NCBI RefSeq assembly: GCF_000379725.1
Contig: NZ_KB903662.1
Coordinates: 65,144-129,143 of the forward strand
Source: Cytophaga aurantiaca DSM 3654
Lineage (GTDB): Bacteria > Bacteroidota > Bacteroidia > Cytophagales > Cytophagaceae
Reading direction: 5' to 3'
DNA: 64,000 nt
Under the pieces are notes generated by a model. That model was not told the DNA's origin. It saw nothing but the letters and a program-made list of their open reading frames with translations, and ran no database searches. The translations under genes were made by a program, and so were the position numbers. This document shows, piece after piece, positions 24,944 to 33,512 of the stretch; position 1 is the first letter of the stretch; each line of letters opens with the position of its first letter.

Positions 24944-26884
24944 ATGCAGTTATGGATCGGTAGATATTATCTGAACAGTGAAAAATCCTTTTTAATAAAA
25001 TGGATGGGGATACTTTTTTTTCAGATGCTGATCATTGGGAACATGGCTCAGGCCGAAACACCAGTTTATTTAACAGGGAAAGAAAATCTCTTTATCATTG
25101 ACAGCGCAAATTTTCAGGAATGGAATCCCATTAATAAAACCGCTTCTCCGGCAACAACGAAATTTTTCAGGAATAAAAATGTCAAGCAATCTGCCTGGTA
25201 TGTATTTAAGATCACCAATACAACAAAAACCTCTCTTGAATGGTATTTGGTGTCCTATAATTATTCCATCAATTTAATTGATCTGGTTTCAATTTCGGAT
25301 GGCGGACAAACTGAAGAGTTTCATTTTCGGGATACAACAAGTATTTACAACCGCATCATTAAACATAAGCAACCTGTTTTTAAAATCGCCTTAAAAGCAA
25401 ACGAGACAAAAACGTATTACTTACGACTGAAAAATGAGTCGACATACAACTATGTATTTGCGTTGTATTCACATGAAAAATTTTTGTCACACTTTTTTAT
25501 CGAATACATTGAATTCGGGATTTTCTATGGGTTCGTCTTTTTTGCTTTTATATACAGTCTTATTTATTATGTATTGCTGCGCGAAAAGGTCGTATTGTTT
25601 TATTGTCTGTTCGTCTTATCTCAATTGATCTTTATGTTATTCAGAGATGGCAACGGATTGTTTGTGGTTCCAAGTTTTCCTGAATATGCAGATCTGATAA
25701 AAAACATTTCACGTGGTTTTTTGAGTGTTACGATGCTGCTTTATACAACCTACTTTTTGAAAATACCAACAAAAGGCAACTTGTTTAAAGGCATTGTAGT
25801 TGTTATTGTTCTGCGGATGGCATACACATTTTTTATGCTGAACGATACAACAGAGTATACCTATCACATTGAGTTCTTTATTATTCTTTTATGTATTTAT
25901 TTATCTGTCCGTTCGTATAAGGAGAATTCAGACACGCGTTACATGGCAGTAGGTTTGATTCTGTTGGGTATCTCATATCTGGTTTATTATGAATCCATCA
26001 TTATTACCCGTTCCTATAGTTCGGTTGGTTTTTTTGCATTGTATTATGGAGTAGCTGCTGAATGTATTTTCATGACACTTGCATTGACCGAACGTTTTAA
26101 ACGTCTTCGAATCGAAAGCTTTAAGCAGGTTCAAATGAATAAGGATCTTGAAGAGATGGTTGGAAAGCGTACCGAAGTTATTGCTGAACAGAATAAATTA
26201 TTGGAAGAACGTTCAAACGAATTGAATTTGTTTTTGTACAGTGTATCGCATGACCTGAAAGGTCCGCTGAAAACCATAGAAGGCTTGTGCAACATTGGAG
26301 AACACGATGCTACAACCAATCATGTTGAAATATTTGAATTGATCAAACGTAAATTGAAAAATCTGGAATCGAATATTTCGGATCTGAATGTTGTTACAAA
26401 ATTAAAGAACGAAGCCTTACCAAAAGTTCAGATCCATTTTGATTCTATACGTGCAGAGATGGAAGATCGTTTTCAATTTTATGAGGGCTATGATTCCATA
26501 CAGATCAATTATTCAAACAGTCTGAAACGGCCGTATTGGGCAGATCTGTTTTCGATAAAATGTATCTATCAGAATATTTTTGAAAATGCATTGAAGTATC
26601 GGGATGTAAATAAAAAAGCACTCATATCCATTTCTATTTCGCAAGATGACAATTATCTGAAAATTAAAATTGCAGATAATGGTGTGGGTATTTCTGAAAA
26701 CGTATTGCCTAAAATATTTAATATGTTTTACAGAGGCAATGAAAAGTCAAGAGATGACACAGGCTTGGGATTGTTTATTGTGAACCTGGCAGTCGAACGA
26801 TTAGACGGAACGATTTCAGTTGAAAGTACCGAGCATATCGGTACAACGTTTACAATTATGCTTCCCTTTGATCCTGAAAAATAA
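24944..26884 (+). CDS. Sensor histidine kinase with 7TMR-DISM input module
   Basis: 646 residues. After a signal/membrane segment (WMGILFFQMLIIG) comes a periplasmic 7TMR-DISM extracellular domain (about 45-180; SAWYVFKITNTTKTSLEWYL), seven membrane helices (about 190-385), a short coiled coil (QVQMNKDLEEMVGKRTEVIA), the HisKA box VSHDLKGPLKTIEG (His about 435) and the ATPase with NIFENALKYRD (N box), IADNGVGIS (G1), DDTGLGLFIV (G2). Senses an unknown, perhaps carbohydrate-like, ligand outside the inner membrane. No response regulator gene is next to it. The closest regulator in the window (9251) has no phospho-Asp. Confidence 0.92.
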   Translation: MQLWIGRYYLNSEKSFLIKWMGILFFQMLIIGNMAQAETPVYLTGKENLFIIDSANFQEWNPINKTASPATTKFFRNKNVKQSAWYVFKITNTTKTSLEWYLVSYNYSINLIDLVSISDGGQTEEFHFRDTTSIYNRIIKHKQPVFKIALKANETKTYYLRLKNESTYNYVFALYSHEKFLSHFFIEYIEFGIFYGFVFFAFIYSLIYYVLLREKVVLFYCLFVLSQLIFMLFRDGNGLFVVPSFPEYADLIKNISRGFLSVTMLLYTTYFLKIPTKGNLFKGIVVVIVLRMAYTFFMLNDTTEYTYHIEFFIILLCIYLSVRSYKENSDTRYMAVGLILLGISYLVYYESIIITRSYSSVGFFALYYGVAAECIFMTLALTERFKRLRIESFKQVQMNKDLEEMVGKRTEVIAEQNKLLEERSNELNLFLYSVSHDLKGPLKTIEGLCNIGEHDATTNHVEIFELIKRKLKNLESNISDLNVVTKLKNEALPKVQIHFDSIRAEMEDRFQFYEGYDSIQINYSNSLKRPYWADLFSIKCIYQNIFENALKYRDVNKKALISISISQDDNYLKIKIADNGVGISENVLPKIFNMFYRGNEKSRDDTGLGLFIVNLAVERLDGTISVESTEHIGTTFTIMLPFDPEK

Positions 26885-26909
26885 AAATAGTCGTTGATTC
26901 CCTTTTTTT

Positions 26910-27082
26910 AATCCCGTTAGGGATATAATATCTGTAGCAAAAGATTAATTCGCATCAAAACATGTACAAGTCCCCTCGGGACGATATGGTGAAATCATTA
27001 CAAGTCGCTCCTATACGGAGCTCCGCGCGTAAGTAGTTGATGTTTGTTTTGTTTCTACAGATATGTTACTCCGCTGGAGTAA
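26910..27082. repeat. REP-like palindrome cluster
   Basis: A set of short stems: AATCCC/GGGAT (26910-26924), GTCCC/GGGAC (26970-26982), AGCTCC-like CTCC/GGAG near 27008-27021, TTACTCC/GGAGTAA (27066-27082), wrapped by ATATCTGTAG (26928-26937) and its complement CTACAGATAT (27055-27064). The stems keep the CCC/GGG or CTCC/GGAG pattern while the sequence varies, as in the REP-like repeats common in Bacteroidota (from memory). No gene seen in 26885-27253. Confidence 0.55.
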
Positions 27083-27205
27083 TTACTGGGATTGATAAAG
27101 TCGATGTTAATTTTAGCCTCTTGGATATAATAATTCCTTAGATTGACGGTTGGCTGTATTCAGAATAGCAGCATAATGTTACTAATATAGTATACGATAT
27201 TAGTA

Positions 27206-27239
27206 AGTCGTCAGACCACTTTTTTGTGGTCCGACGACT
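27206..27239 (-). terminator. Terminator hairpin after yceI gene, GTCaGACCAC family
   Basis: AGTCGTC-A-GACCAC (27206-27219) pairs with GTGGTC-C-GACGACT (27226-27239), with the A/C mismatch of the family. It follows the stop of the minus-strand YceI gene by 14 bp. Confidence 0.8.
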
Positions 27240-27253
27240 GGATATAAACTAGC

Positions 27254-27778
27254 TTATTGTTTCAATAACTGCACGTTTGCAATCAATTTTACTTCATCAC
27301 TTACCAATACACCACCCGCTTCTGTTGGTGCGTTCCATGTTAAACCGAAGTCTTTGCGATTGATTTTTCCGGTTACTTCGAAACCTGCTTTTGTATTACC
27401 CCATGGATCTTTAGCTGTACCACCGTATTCAACAGCAAGTGTTACGGAGTTTGTAACATCTTTGATTGTTAGATCACCAACCAATTCAAAGCCGTCGCCT
27501 TTTTTAGCAAACTTCGTTGCTTTGAAACTTAGTTTAGGGAATTTTTCAACGTCAAAGAAGTCGCCGCTTTTTAAGTGGCCATCGCGTTGGTCGCTGTTCG
27601 TATTGATCGAAGCTGTATTTGCTTCAAAAGATATTTTTGCGTTTTCAAAAGTATCTCCTGCTTCAACTGTACCGCTGAATTCGTTAAAGCTACCTGTAAC
27701 AGTAGTAATTACTAAGTGTTTTACTTTGAACTGAATTTCAGAGTGAGAAGCGTCGATTATCCAATTTGTAGTTGCCAT
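27254..27778 (-). CDS. YceI-family protein
   Basis: 174-residue lipocalin-like YceI protein: TNWIIDASHSEIQFKVKHLV (start), FEANTASINTNSDQRDGHLK, SGDFFDVEKFPKLSFKATKF, LTIKDVTNSVTLAVEYGG and FEVTGKINRKDFGLTWN are all family blocks. The fold binds polyisoprenoid or other lipidic ligands. There is no signal peptide, unlike many YceI proteins, so it should be cytosolic. It lies between a family terminator and the repeat at 27833. Confidence 0.93.
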   Translation of the reverse strand: MATTNWIIDASHSEIQFKVKHLVITTVTGSFNEFSGTVEAGDTFENAKISFEANTASINTNSDQRDGHLKSGDFFDVEKFPKLSFKATKFAKKGDGFELVGDLTIKDVTNSVTLAVEYGGTAKDPWGNTKAGFEVTGKINRKDFGLTWNAPTEAGGVLVSDEVKLIANVQLLKQ

Positions 27779-27832
27779 GATTGTATGTATTTAAATTGTT
27801 ATGTATATGATTTATTATGAATTATTTTTTTG

Positions 27833-27865
27833 AACTCTCCAAGGGTTTAAAACCCTTGGAGAGTT
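27833..27865. repeat. AACTCTCCAAGGGTTT palindrome, copy 1
   Basis: AACTCTCCAAGGGTTT (27833-27848), one base, AAACCCTTGGAGAGTT (27850-27865): a perfect 16-bp stem. Located between the pirin stop and the YceI start (both minus), it may terminate pirin. Nearly identical copies at 39482 and 41577. Confidence 0.75.
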
Positions 27866-27889
27866 ATATTTTGAATTATGAATATATTT

Positions 27890-28792
27890 TTACTGAACAC
27901 TGTCCACCGACAACTGACCACTTGAGTAATCAATCGTCCCGTAATCTCCGTTGAAGAAATCTCTGTATGCATGGGCGATCTCCAAACGACTGTTCATTAC
28001 AAACGGACCTTCTGCATAGATCGCTTCGGTATAGGGTTCTCCGCCGAATAGAATGATATCAATTTCGGTGATGTTGTTATTGGTAAACGTGATGCTTCCA
28101 TTATCTCTACCAAATGCAACGATCTCACTTTTACTTACAGCTTGTCCGTTAATAATTGCTTCATCAGAAGGAACAAATGCCGCATATTCCAAATGGGGTT
28201 TCGTTTCATAGCTGAAGCTTGATTTTGGATTCAGCTTGATGTGGTAGATAAACTGTTCTGTAAATGTTTTTACAGGAGAACGGTTGTCTCCGCATGCACC
28301 GATCACAATACGCATCACACCTGCTTCGTTCGGAAGAACTACTTCAGGAATTTCACTTGCCTGCACTGCCATATAATCCGGATTCTCTGCTTTGTTTAGA
28401 GCAGGAAGATTGATCCAGAATTGCAAGCCATGCATGATACCGCCACGCTCCTGAAAGTCCGGACTGAAATGCTCGTCATGTATAACACCCTTACCGGCTT
28501 TCATCCATTGTGCGCCACCTGCTTCAACAATGCCATGCTGACCGTTGCTGTCAAAGTGCTCCAACGCTCCGCTGAATAGATAACTGAAAGTTGCAATGCC
28601 ACGGTGCGGATGCGCATCTTTTCCGTTTGGTGCAGAAGGTGTTTTGGGCTTCTGAACAGTAGGGTATAAGTGATCCAGAAACACAAACGGACCCACTGCT
28701 TCAATATATCTGTTCGGTACCAATCGATTCACTAAAAGTTCTCCAACTTTGGAATTGATGCCACCATATTTGGTTACGATTGTCTTTTCCAT
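27890..28792 (-). CDS. Pirin family protein
   Basis: Bicupin of 300 residues from ATG 28792 (MEKTIVTKYGGINSKVGELL); the frame extends to 28912 but the added residues do not resemble pirin. Cupin 1 metal site: AHPHRGIATFSYLFSGALEH with HPH and later His/Glu ligands, GGAQWMKAGKGVIHDEH. The C-terminal cupin carries HLEYAAFVPSDEAIINGQ and FGGEPYTEAIYAEGPFVMNS, the usual pirin_C end. Pirins bind Fe and may act as quercetinase-like dioxygenases or redox sensors; the role here is unknown. Confidence 0.92.
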   Translation of the reverse strand: MEKTIVTKYGGINSKVGELLVNRLVPNRYIEAVGPFVFLDHLYPTVQKPKTPSAPNGKDAHPHRGIATFSYLFSGALEHFDSNGQHGIVEAGGAQWMKAGKGVIHDEHFSPDFQERGGIMHGLQFWINLPALNKAENPDYMAVQASEIPEVVLPNEAGVMRIVIGACGDNRSPVKTFTEQFIYHIKLNPKSSFSYETKPHLEYAAFVPSDEAIINGQAVSKSEIVAFGRDNGSITFTNNNITEIDIILFGGEPYTEAIYAEGPFVMNSRLEIAHAYRDFFNGDYGTIDYSSGQLSVDSVQ

Positions 28793-28981
28793 TTTCGTAG
28801 TACTTATTTCTCCAAAACAGGAAAAGCATTTTACTTTCCCTTTTTGTTGATACAAAGTAACAGTGGAAAAAGAAGATTCGGATTGATAAATGACAAGAAA
28901 GAGACTTGACAAATGTCAAGAGGAGGGAATTTTGAATTATGACTTATAAATTATGAATTGTTCGAAAGGAGGAGAGGATTT

Positions 28982-29053
28982 CGACCCCAGCGGGGTCGCA
29001 TGTCTATAGAAAAAATAATATAGATATATTATACGCACAATCCCGCAGGGATT
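28982..29053. repeat. REP-like palindromes at left end of the cassette region
   Basis: CGACCCC-agc-GGGGTCG (28982-28998) and AATCCC-gca-GGGATT (29039-29053), with an AT-rich spacer. Same style as 26910-27082. They lie in a 318-bp gene-free stretch (28793-29110) which also holds the pirin promoter and a GAATTATGA-type word at 28933-28957. Confidence 0.55.
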
Positions 29054-29110
29054 TTATTAATGTGATATGTTAAAATCAACATAATAAAAATATGGGGTAG
29101 GTAGCTTTTA

Positions 29111-29632
29111 TTAAATTTTATTTAAGTCCGTTAACATTGTATTCAAGATATTGTTATGCTCTGTCGTTATCTCGCCATCATACTGTCTATTTAAAATCAA
29201 CTGTCGTTGGATCGCAATTTTCGCAAGATCTTTTAATTCAGTATCAACCTGACCGGATATTTTTATCTGTCCAAAAGCCGCGGCAATGATTGTATTGTCC
29301 ATACAAGTAATAAAATGAGGGTCTTCTTCTTGCAGTTTTTTTAACGTTGCTTCGTCAAGATTTTTTGAGCATCCCTCACTCACATACTTAAAGCCAAATT
29401 CATCAATTGTCTTAAACAACCATTTAATAATTCCTTTTCCTTTTTTCTCCTGATAGAATTCTTCAAGGTTAAACAATAAGTCAGCTCCATCGTCATTACC
29501 AAACGGAGAAAAGTCGTACGTGCAGTCATAATAAAAATCTGCCGTCATGTTTTTTACAAAGTTCGGATGGCTTGTCTCTTTCGCCAACGCGTCACCTTCG
29601 GGGTCGTCATAATAAAATTTTTTTCCAAACAT
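29111..29632 (-). CDS. Uncharacterised acidic cytosolic protein
   Basis: 173 residues, MFGKKFYYDDPEGDALAKET, acidic in the first half (DDGADLLFNLEEFYQ), with two cysteines (SEGCSKNL, FITCMDN). No signal peptide, membrane helix or motif that I recognise. It is the last gene of the four-gene unit, 15 bp after the next one, so co-transcribed. Small acidic proteins in such accessory units are often immunity-like or antitoxin-like, but nothing in the sequence proves that. Confidence 0.75.
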   Translation of the reverse strand: MFGKKFYYDDPEGDALAKETSHPNFVKNMTADFYYDCTYDFSPFGNDDGADLLFNLEEFYQEKKGKGIIKWLFKTIDEFGFKYVSEGCSKNLDEATLKKLQEEDPHFITCMDNTIIAAAFGQIKISGQVDTELKDLAKIAIQRQLILNRQYDGEITTEHNNILNTMLTDLNKI

Positions 29633-29647
29633 AACTTGTGCACTGTT

Positions 29648-30049
29648 CTATTTCCCTACCCTGGTTTTATACTTAGAGTCAAAAGACTTTATATCCATCA
29701 TCCAATATTCGATCCTGTCACGTATTTCAAACCTATTTGCACAGTCAAATTTTTCTATCTCAAACATCTCGTCTATTGCCATCCAGCTAAGTTTAGCGTA
29801 ATATTTTCCATTGATATCGTTACCTGGCAACCAACTTATATCAATATTAAAATGATTTGTTTTTGGAATTGCATATTCTCCTTGTTCGTTTACGAGACAT
29901 TCCTGAATCCACAATACATCGTCCGTAAATCCCTCGTACCAATTATTTATAAAACTTCTTCCGAAATCAGCTTGTGGGTCTGAGTCATATAGTTTATTGT
30001 CTAAGACTACCCAGCCATAAGGTATTCCGATTCTTAACAACTCTGCCAT
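29648..30049 (-). CDS. Uncharacterised Trp-rich protein, accessory
   Basis: 133 residues with a high share of aromatic residues (IPYGWVVLDN, FINNWYEGFTDDVLWIQE, IEYWMMDIKSFDS). Predominantly polar and cytosolic. The size, acidity and aromatic content recall immunity proteins of polymorphic toxin systems, but I cannot assign a family. 35 bp downstream of the TPR protein gene and 15 bp upstream of the 29111 gene on the same strand. Confidence 0.7.
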   Translation of the reverse strand: MAELLRIGIPYGWVVLDNKLYDSDPQADFGRSFINNWYEGFTDDVLWIQECLVNEQGEYAIPKTNHFNIDISWLPGNDINGKYYAKLSWMAIDEMFEIEKFDCANRFEIRDRIEYWMMDIKSFDSKYKTRVGK

Positions 30050-30084
30050 ATTTGTATTTGTTTGAATAATGCAAAACCTGAGTT

Positions 30085-30927
30085 CTATAATTCTTCTATC
30101 ATTTTGTAAAAATCTGTTTGCTTAATTTCTTTGATGGCTTCATTCTGGTTAAATTTTCTCTTCTCATCATAGTTATAGTCACTGGGAACTTCAATTTCTG
30201 CGTTCATGAATTTGAAGTAGTACGTTTGGTAGATATAATTATCTTCACGTTTAAATGTCTTCGAGTACATATTTGTCAACGCAAGATCGAGGTCTTTTTT
30301 AACATTTTTCTTTTTCTTCAGTAAACTTTTAAGCTCAGATAAAACGCTTGTATTGTCTGTGAGTGTTATGAAAACAGCAGGTAATAGAGATTCAATTGCT
30401 TTGTCGTCGTTGTCCAGTTTCTGGTATAGGTCAGCATATCTTAAAGCCGTTTGAAGTTTGTTTTCCTCAAGTGCATTGCCGCAAAAATGAAGATAGGGGT
30501 ATAGCGTATCGGACAATGCGAAGTAATGCAAAGCGGTTCCGTATGCCTTCTTATTGTAATATATCTCGCTGAGAATTTCACTTGCTCTGTGCCGGTAGTT
30601 CGTGTATGGATCAGCCATGATATCACCACCTAAATTTTCTTTTTCGTTGAAGTTGCTTTCCAGAATAGATTTGAAAATCACAATTGAACTGTCGAATTGC
30701 TTGTCTATGAAATACAGGTATCCCAGATTGTAAAAAGCCCTTGGATACAAGGTGTTTTTGGGGTAGTGTTTTACAAAGTATTGAAATGAAATGATTGCAT
30801 TCTTATTGTCTTGTGCTTTTGCATACTTTTCTCCTTCGTCAAAATAATCGGACGCCATTTTTTGACCGTACAAGTTTTGACTTGAAAGACTGCAAACTGT
30901 AAGAAGTATAAAGAATAGTTGCCTCAT
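30085..30927 (-). CDS. Exported TPR-like protein
   Basis: 280 residues. Signal peptide MRQLFFILLTVCSLSSQNLYG. The first half has TPR-like helical pairs: YFDEGEKYAKAQDNKNAIIS with FVKHYPKNTLYPRAFYNLGY, then FDSSIVIFKSILES. The second half is charged and helical, ending with IKQTDFYKMIEEL. Its start overlaps the stop of the upstream propeller-like gene by 4 nt (ATGA), so both are translated together. The cell-surface or periplasmic TPR protein may scaffold partners; no specific function visible. Confidence 0.75.
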   Translation of the reverse strand: MRQLFFILLTVCSLSSQNLYGQKMASDYFDEGEKYAKAQDNKNAIISFQYFVKHYPKNTLYPRAFYNLGYLYFIDKQFDSSIVIFKSILESNFNEKENLGGDIMADPYTNYRHRASEILSEIYYNKKAYGTALHYFALSDTLYPYLHFCGNALEENKLQTALRYADLYQKLDNDDKAIESLLPAVFITLTDNTSVLSELKSLLKKKKNVKKDLDLALTNMYSKTFKREDNYIYQTYYFKFMNAEIEVPSDYNYDEKRKFNQNEAIKEIKQTDFYKMIEEL

Positions 30928-32552
30928 ATCGTTAATGTGTATTGGTAAAATGAAAGTCCTTTGATACCAAAAAATACCAACTCTTTTCCATCAAAGTAAC
31001 AGCTATCTTCGAGTATCTTCTGAATTCCATCAACTTCTTTGAAGATTTTGTTATTGATATTTATCAGAAATTTATTTTTCCCTGTTTTTTGAATTGCAAA
31101 AAAACCTTTATCCGAAAAATTTCCGTAAACTATTTCTCCTATTTTCTTTTCTTCAAAAGAACGATTCGGTGCAGGTCTCATTGGTTTTGAAAACACACCA
31201 TTATAAACAAGATAACCTGCCGTATCAATCACAATATAAAGTAGACTGTTGCCAGTACTTGCTTCTCCTCTTACAAAGTCACGTGAAAGAATGTCAGAGT
31301 AAGGATGAACAGAAAAATATGTTGAATTACTGAATGCAGGGAATAATAGTTTGTCATCTTGATACAAATATGTTGAATCGTCTGTTTTGAAATAGTGTAA
31401 CGATACACCTATTGGGCTTATATATATTGGTGTTGCTCTTACATCATATTTGCTGATAGGGTCCGGATCTTGTTTTCCATTTACAAATTTGTAGAGGAAA
31501 AAGTCTTTCAATCCGTATAAAGAAAAATTTCCGTTTCCATCAAGTGATGGGTAGTATATTTTTTCGAATGAATAATCGAACACTTTTCCATTTACATTGA
31601 TTTTATTTGTTTCATTTTCCTTGTACGTAAATAAATAATTTTTCTTGTCAACAATGGTAATGTTCGAAATAGATCTTAGATTTTTATGCAAGGTATTATT
31701 GATTGCAATGTATTGAGGTCCATTATCGTCTCCGCTGTAATAGTAAGCACCATTTTCCTTGAGATCACAATACCAAACTGTTCGAACATGTTCAAGAACG
31801 GTATCTTTCGTGTGAATAAAGAACATGAAATTGTATTTCTTGTCTTCTCCAGGCAATGGATATCTCCCTTTGCCGTAGCAATAATCGCCATTGTCATTTA
31901 TTTTTAACTGCGAAAACGTACTTGTAGACGAATCTATTTGCTTGCCATTTACATACAATCTATGCAGTGAATTATTCTCAACGGCAAAAATGTAATTTCC
32001 GTTATTACTAAAACTCATCCAGTCACTGGATTCAAAATATTTTTTCTTAGCGGCAAATGAACTTGCTTTTTTTGAATTGATGATCATTTGAACATTAGAG
32101 AAGGTGTCGATTTTTAGTTTCAATTCTCCGTCAATGTAAATAGCAATACTATCTTTCAGTAAGCATGGAATAGCTATATGCTTTGAATTTGCTGATTCCG
32201 GGTGTCTGAAATGGGCAATATCAGTTCCGGTGATTGGTCCAAAAAGTGTAGTGGATGAACATTGATAAAATTTTTGGTTTACATCTTTCTTGCTTGTGAA
32301 TTGAGAAACAGAACTGCCCCAATTAAATTTTAAAGGCTGTGTTTTGCCGCATTTGCTGATGAAATAGTAATTGTCCTTGTTCTTTATTTCAAAAAGATAA
32401 TCTCCATTAATGTCAAAGCTCATGGATTCTGCTTTCAACAACGTTGAATCTTTTGTATCTGTAAGGATAAGACGTTCAGTTAACGTTTGACCGTTAACAA
32501 TGCTGCTGTTAAGAAGTATGATGAAAAATAGTATTGCTGTTGCTGTTTTCAA
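30924..32552 (-). CDS. Exported beta-propeller-like protein, TTG start
   Basis: I place the start at TTG 32552, giving MKTATAILFFIILLNSSIVNG, a good signal peptide; the frame is open to an ATG at 32630, but that stretch is repeat DNA (32607-32739) and adds implausible basic residues. The mature part has recurrent short strands with aromatic/NG turns (NNGNYIFAVENNSLHRLYVN, NDNGDYCYGKG, LKENGAYYYSGDDNGPQ, DGNGNFSLYGLKDF), which suggests a WD40/PD40-like propeller. About 542 residues. Ends in a 4-nt overlap with the TPR gene. Confidence 0.75.
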   Translation of the reverse strand: MKTATAILFFIILLNSSIVNGQTLTERLILTDTKDSTLLKAESMSFDINGDYLFEIKNKDNYYFISKCGKTQPLKFNWGSSVSQFTSKKDVNQKFYQCSSTTLFGPITGTDIAHFRHPESANSKHIAIPCLLKDSIAIYIDGELKLKIDTFSNVQMIINSKKASSFAAKKKYFESSDWMSFSNNGNYIFAVENNSLHRLYVNGKQIDSSTSTFSQLKINDNGDYCYGKGRYPLPGEDKKYNFMFFIHTKDTVLEHVRTVWYCDLKENGAYYYSGDDNGPQYIAINNTLHKNLRSISNITIVDKKNYLFTYKENETNKINVNGKVFDYSFEKIYYPSLDGNGNFSLYGLKDFFLYKFVNGKQDPDPISKYDVRATPIYISPIGVSLHYFKTDDSTYLYQDDKLLFPAFSNSTYFSVHPYSDILSRDFVRGEASTGNSLLYIVIDTAGYLVYNGVFSKPMRPAPNRSFEEKKIGEIVYGNFSDKGFFAIQKTGKNKFLININNKIFKEVDGIQKILEDSCYFDGKELVFFGIKGLSFYQYTLTI

Positions 32553-32606
32553 TGTTGTTGCTATTTTATGTTTGAACGTTCTTTTGGGGAATGTTATAAT
32601 GTGTGT

Positions 32607-32739
32607 TCTTAACGGTTTACGGCTTGGCAATGGTGAGGAATTTTATGCACTTCAGTTCAAATTATTACCGAAGTTGATTGGAATTCCCGAAGCTGAAATT
32701 TAGCAGTTCAGCTCCACTATTGCCTAACCGATGTTGTGC
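32607..32739. repeat. attC-like element A
   Basis: Left end TCTTAAC (32607-32613), right end GCCTAAC-CGAT-GTTGTGC (32722-32739). The arms GGCTTGGCAATGGTG (from 32621) and CACTATTGCC (32715-32724) are complementary in part, and an inner pair CTTCAGTTCAAAT / GAAGCTGAAATTT is weaker. It separates the 32749 gene from the propeller-like gene. Confidence 0.5.
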
Positions 32740-32748
32740 TTTTGTTTT

Positions 32749-33453
32749 TTATTTGCCAAATAGTTTATTCCAAAAACCACCATTTCCTTTAGGTTTTTCA
32801 GACTTTATAACTGTGGCAATATTCAATTCTGTGTCTTTTGTCAATTTGAAAATAGCATTGTACAAGGGAATTGCTTGTTGGAAAACTTCTTCTGTAGGAT
32901 TTAATGAGAAAAATTCATTATTGTTGTCCAGACCTATTGGGAAATTTGTTCTTTCATTCCACGCTTGCTCTTCAAGCACTGCTATAGAATTCATTTCCAT
33001 TTTTTGGTCAAAACTAATTCTTGATTTTTCAATAATTTGTTCTTCTAAATTTTGACCACCCAAGTTCAAAACGGTGTTTCTAAAAAAGTCTATTCCTTTT
33101 GCTGGTATATGTAGAAGGAAAAATTGAATTTTGTCTCCTTTCCGGTAAATATCAAGAACTTTAAAGTAACTGTTTGCATTTATCGTATGTAATTTCCACT
33201 TTTCAGTATCAGGATTTACTTTATATAAAGGTGCTGCTTTGTTTGTAGCAAATATAAATCTGCAATTTTTTGTCAGTTTACCTGCAAAGTCCGAAATATC
33301 TACGAATGTTTGAGAGCGAAAAATTTGTCCTACTTCATATTTGGAAATTTGGTCATCTGATAGTTGAGTATCCCTGTAATACATGGTTAGTCCAGAAAGA
33401 GTCCAATTGACAATTTCTTCTATTTGTTCATTCGAAAATTTAAAATCTTCCAT
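32749..33453 (-). CDS. Uncharacterised protein of a cassette unit
   Basis: 234 residues, MEDFKFSNEQIEEIVNWTLS, mixed alpha/beta, no signal peptide or membrane segment. A central region (CRFIFATNKAAPLYKVNPDT, YFKVLDIYRKGDKIQFFLLH) has alternating strands; the end KGNGGFWNKLFGK is a basic, glycine-containing tail seen on many small Bacteroidota proteins. Family not recognised. Single gene in its unit, its stop 10 bp from element A. Confidence 0.7.
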   Translation of the reverse strand: MEDFKFSNEQIEEIVNWTLSGLTMYYRDTQLSDDQISKYEVGQIFRSQTFVDISDFAGKLTKNCRFIFATNKAAPLYKVNPDTEKWKLHTINANSYFKVLDIYRKGDKIQFFLLHIPAKGIDFFRNTVLNLGGQNLEEQIIEKSRISFDQKMEMNSIAVLEEQAWNERTNFPIGLDNNNEFFSLNPTEEVFQQAIPLYNAIFKLTKDTELNIATVIKSEKPKGNGGFWNKLFGK

Positions 33454-33487
33454 TTATTCTTAAGGTTTCGGTTTTTGTAAAATGGCT

Positions 33488-33505
33488 TCCTAACTATTGT
33501 TATAG
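33488..33505. repeat. Core-only junction between two cassettes
   Basis: On the minus strand CTATAAC-AATA-GTTAGGA (33505-33488): two cores of the kind that end the larger elements are only four bases apart, with no hairpin arms between. It lies 7 bp after the nitrilase stop and 34 bp before the next start. It looks like the product of arm deletion or of direct core-core fusion. Confidence 0.45.
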
Positions 33506-33512
33506 CCAGTTT

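Noticed and set aside
26885-27253. Possible small RNA or riboswitch in the gap after the histidine kinase
   Set aside because: All visible structure is accounted for by REP-like palindromes and a terminator; no conserved riboswitch core seen.
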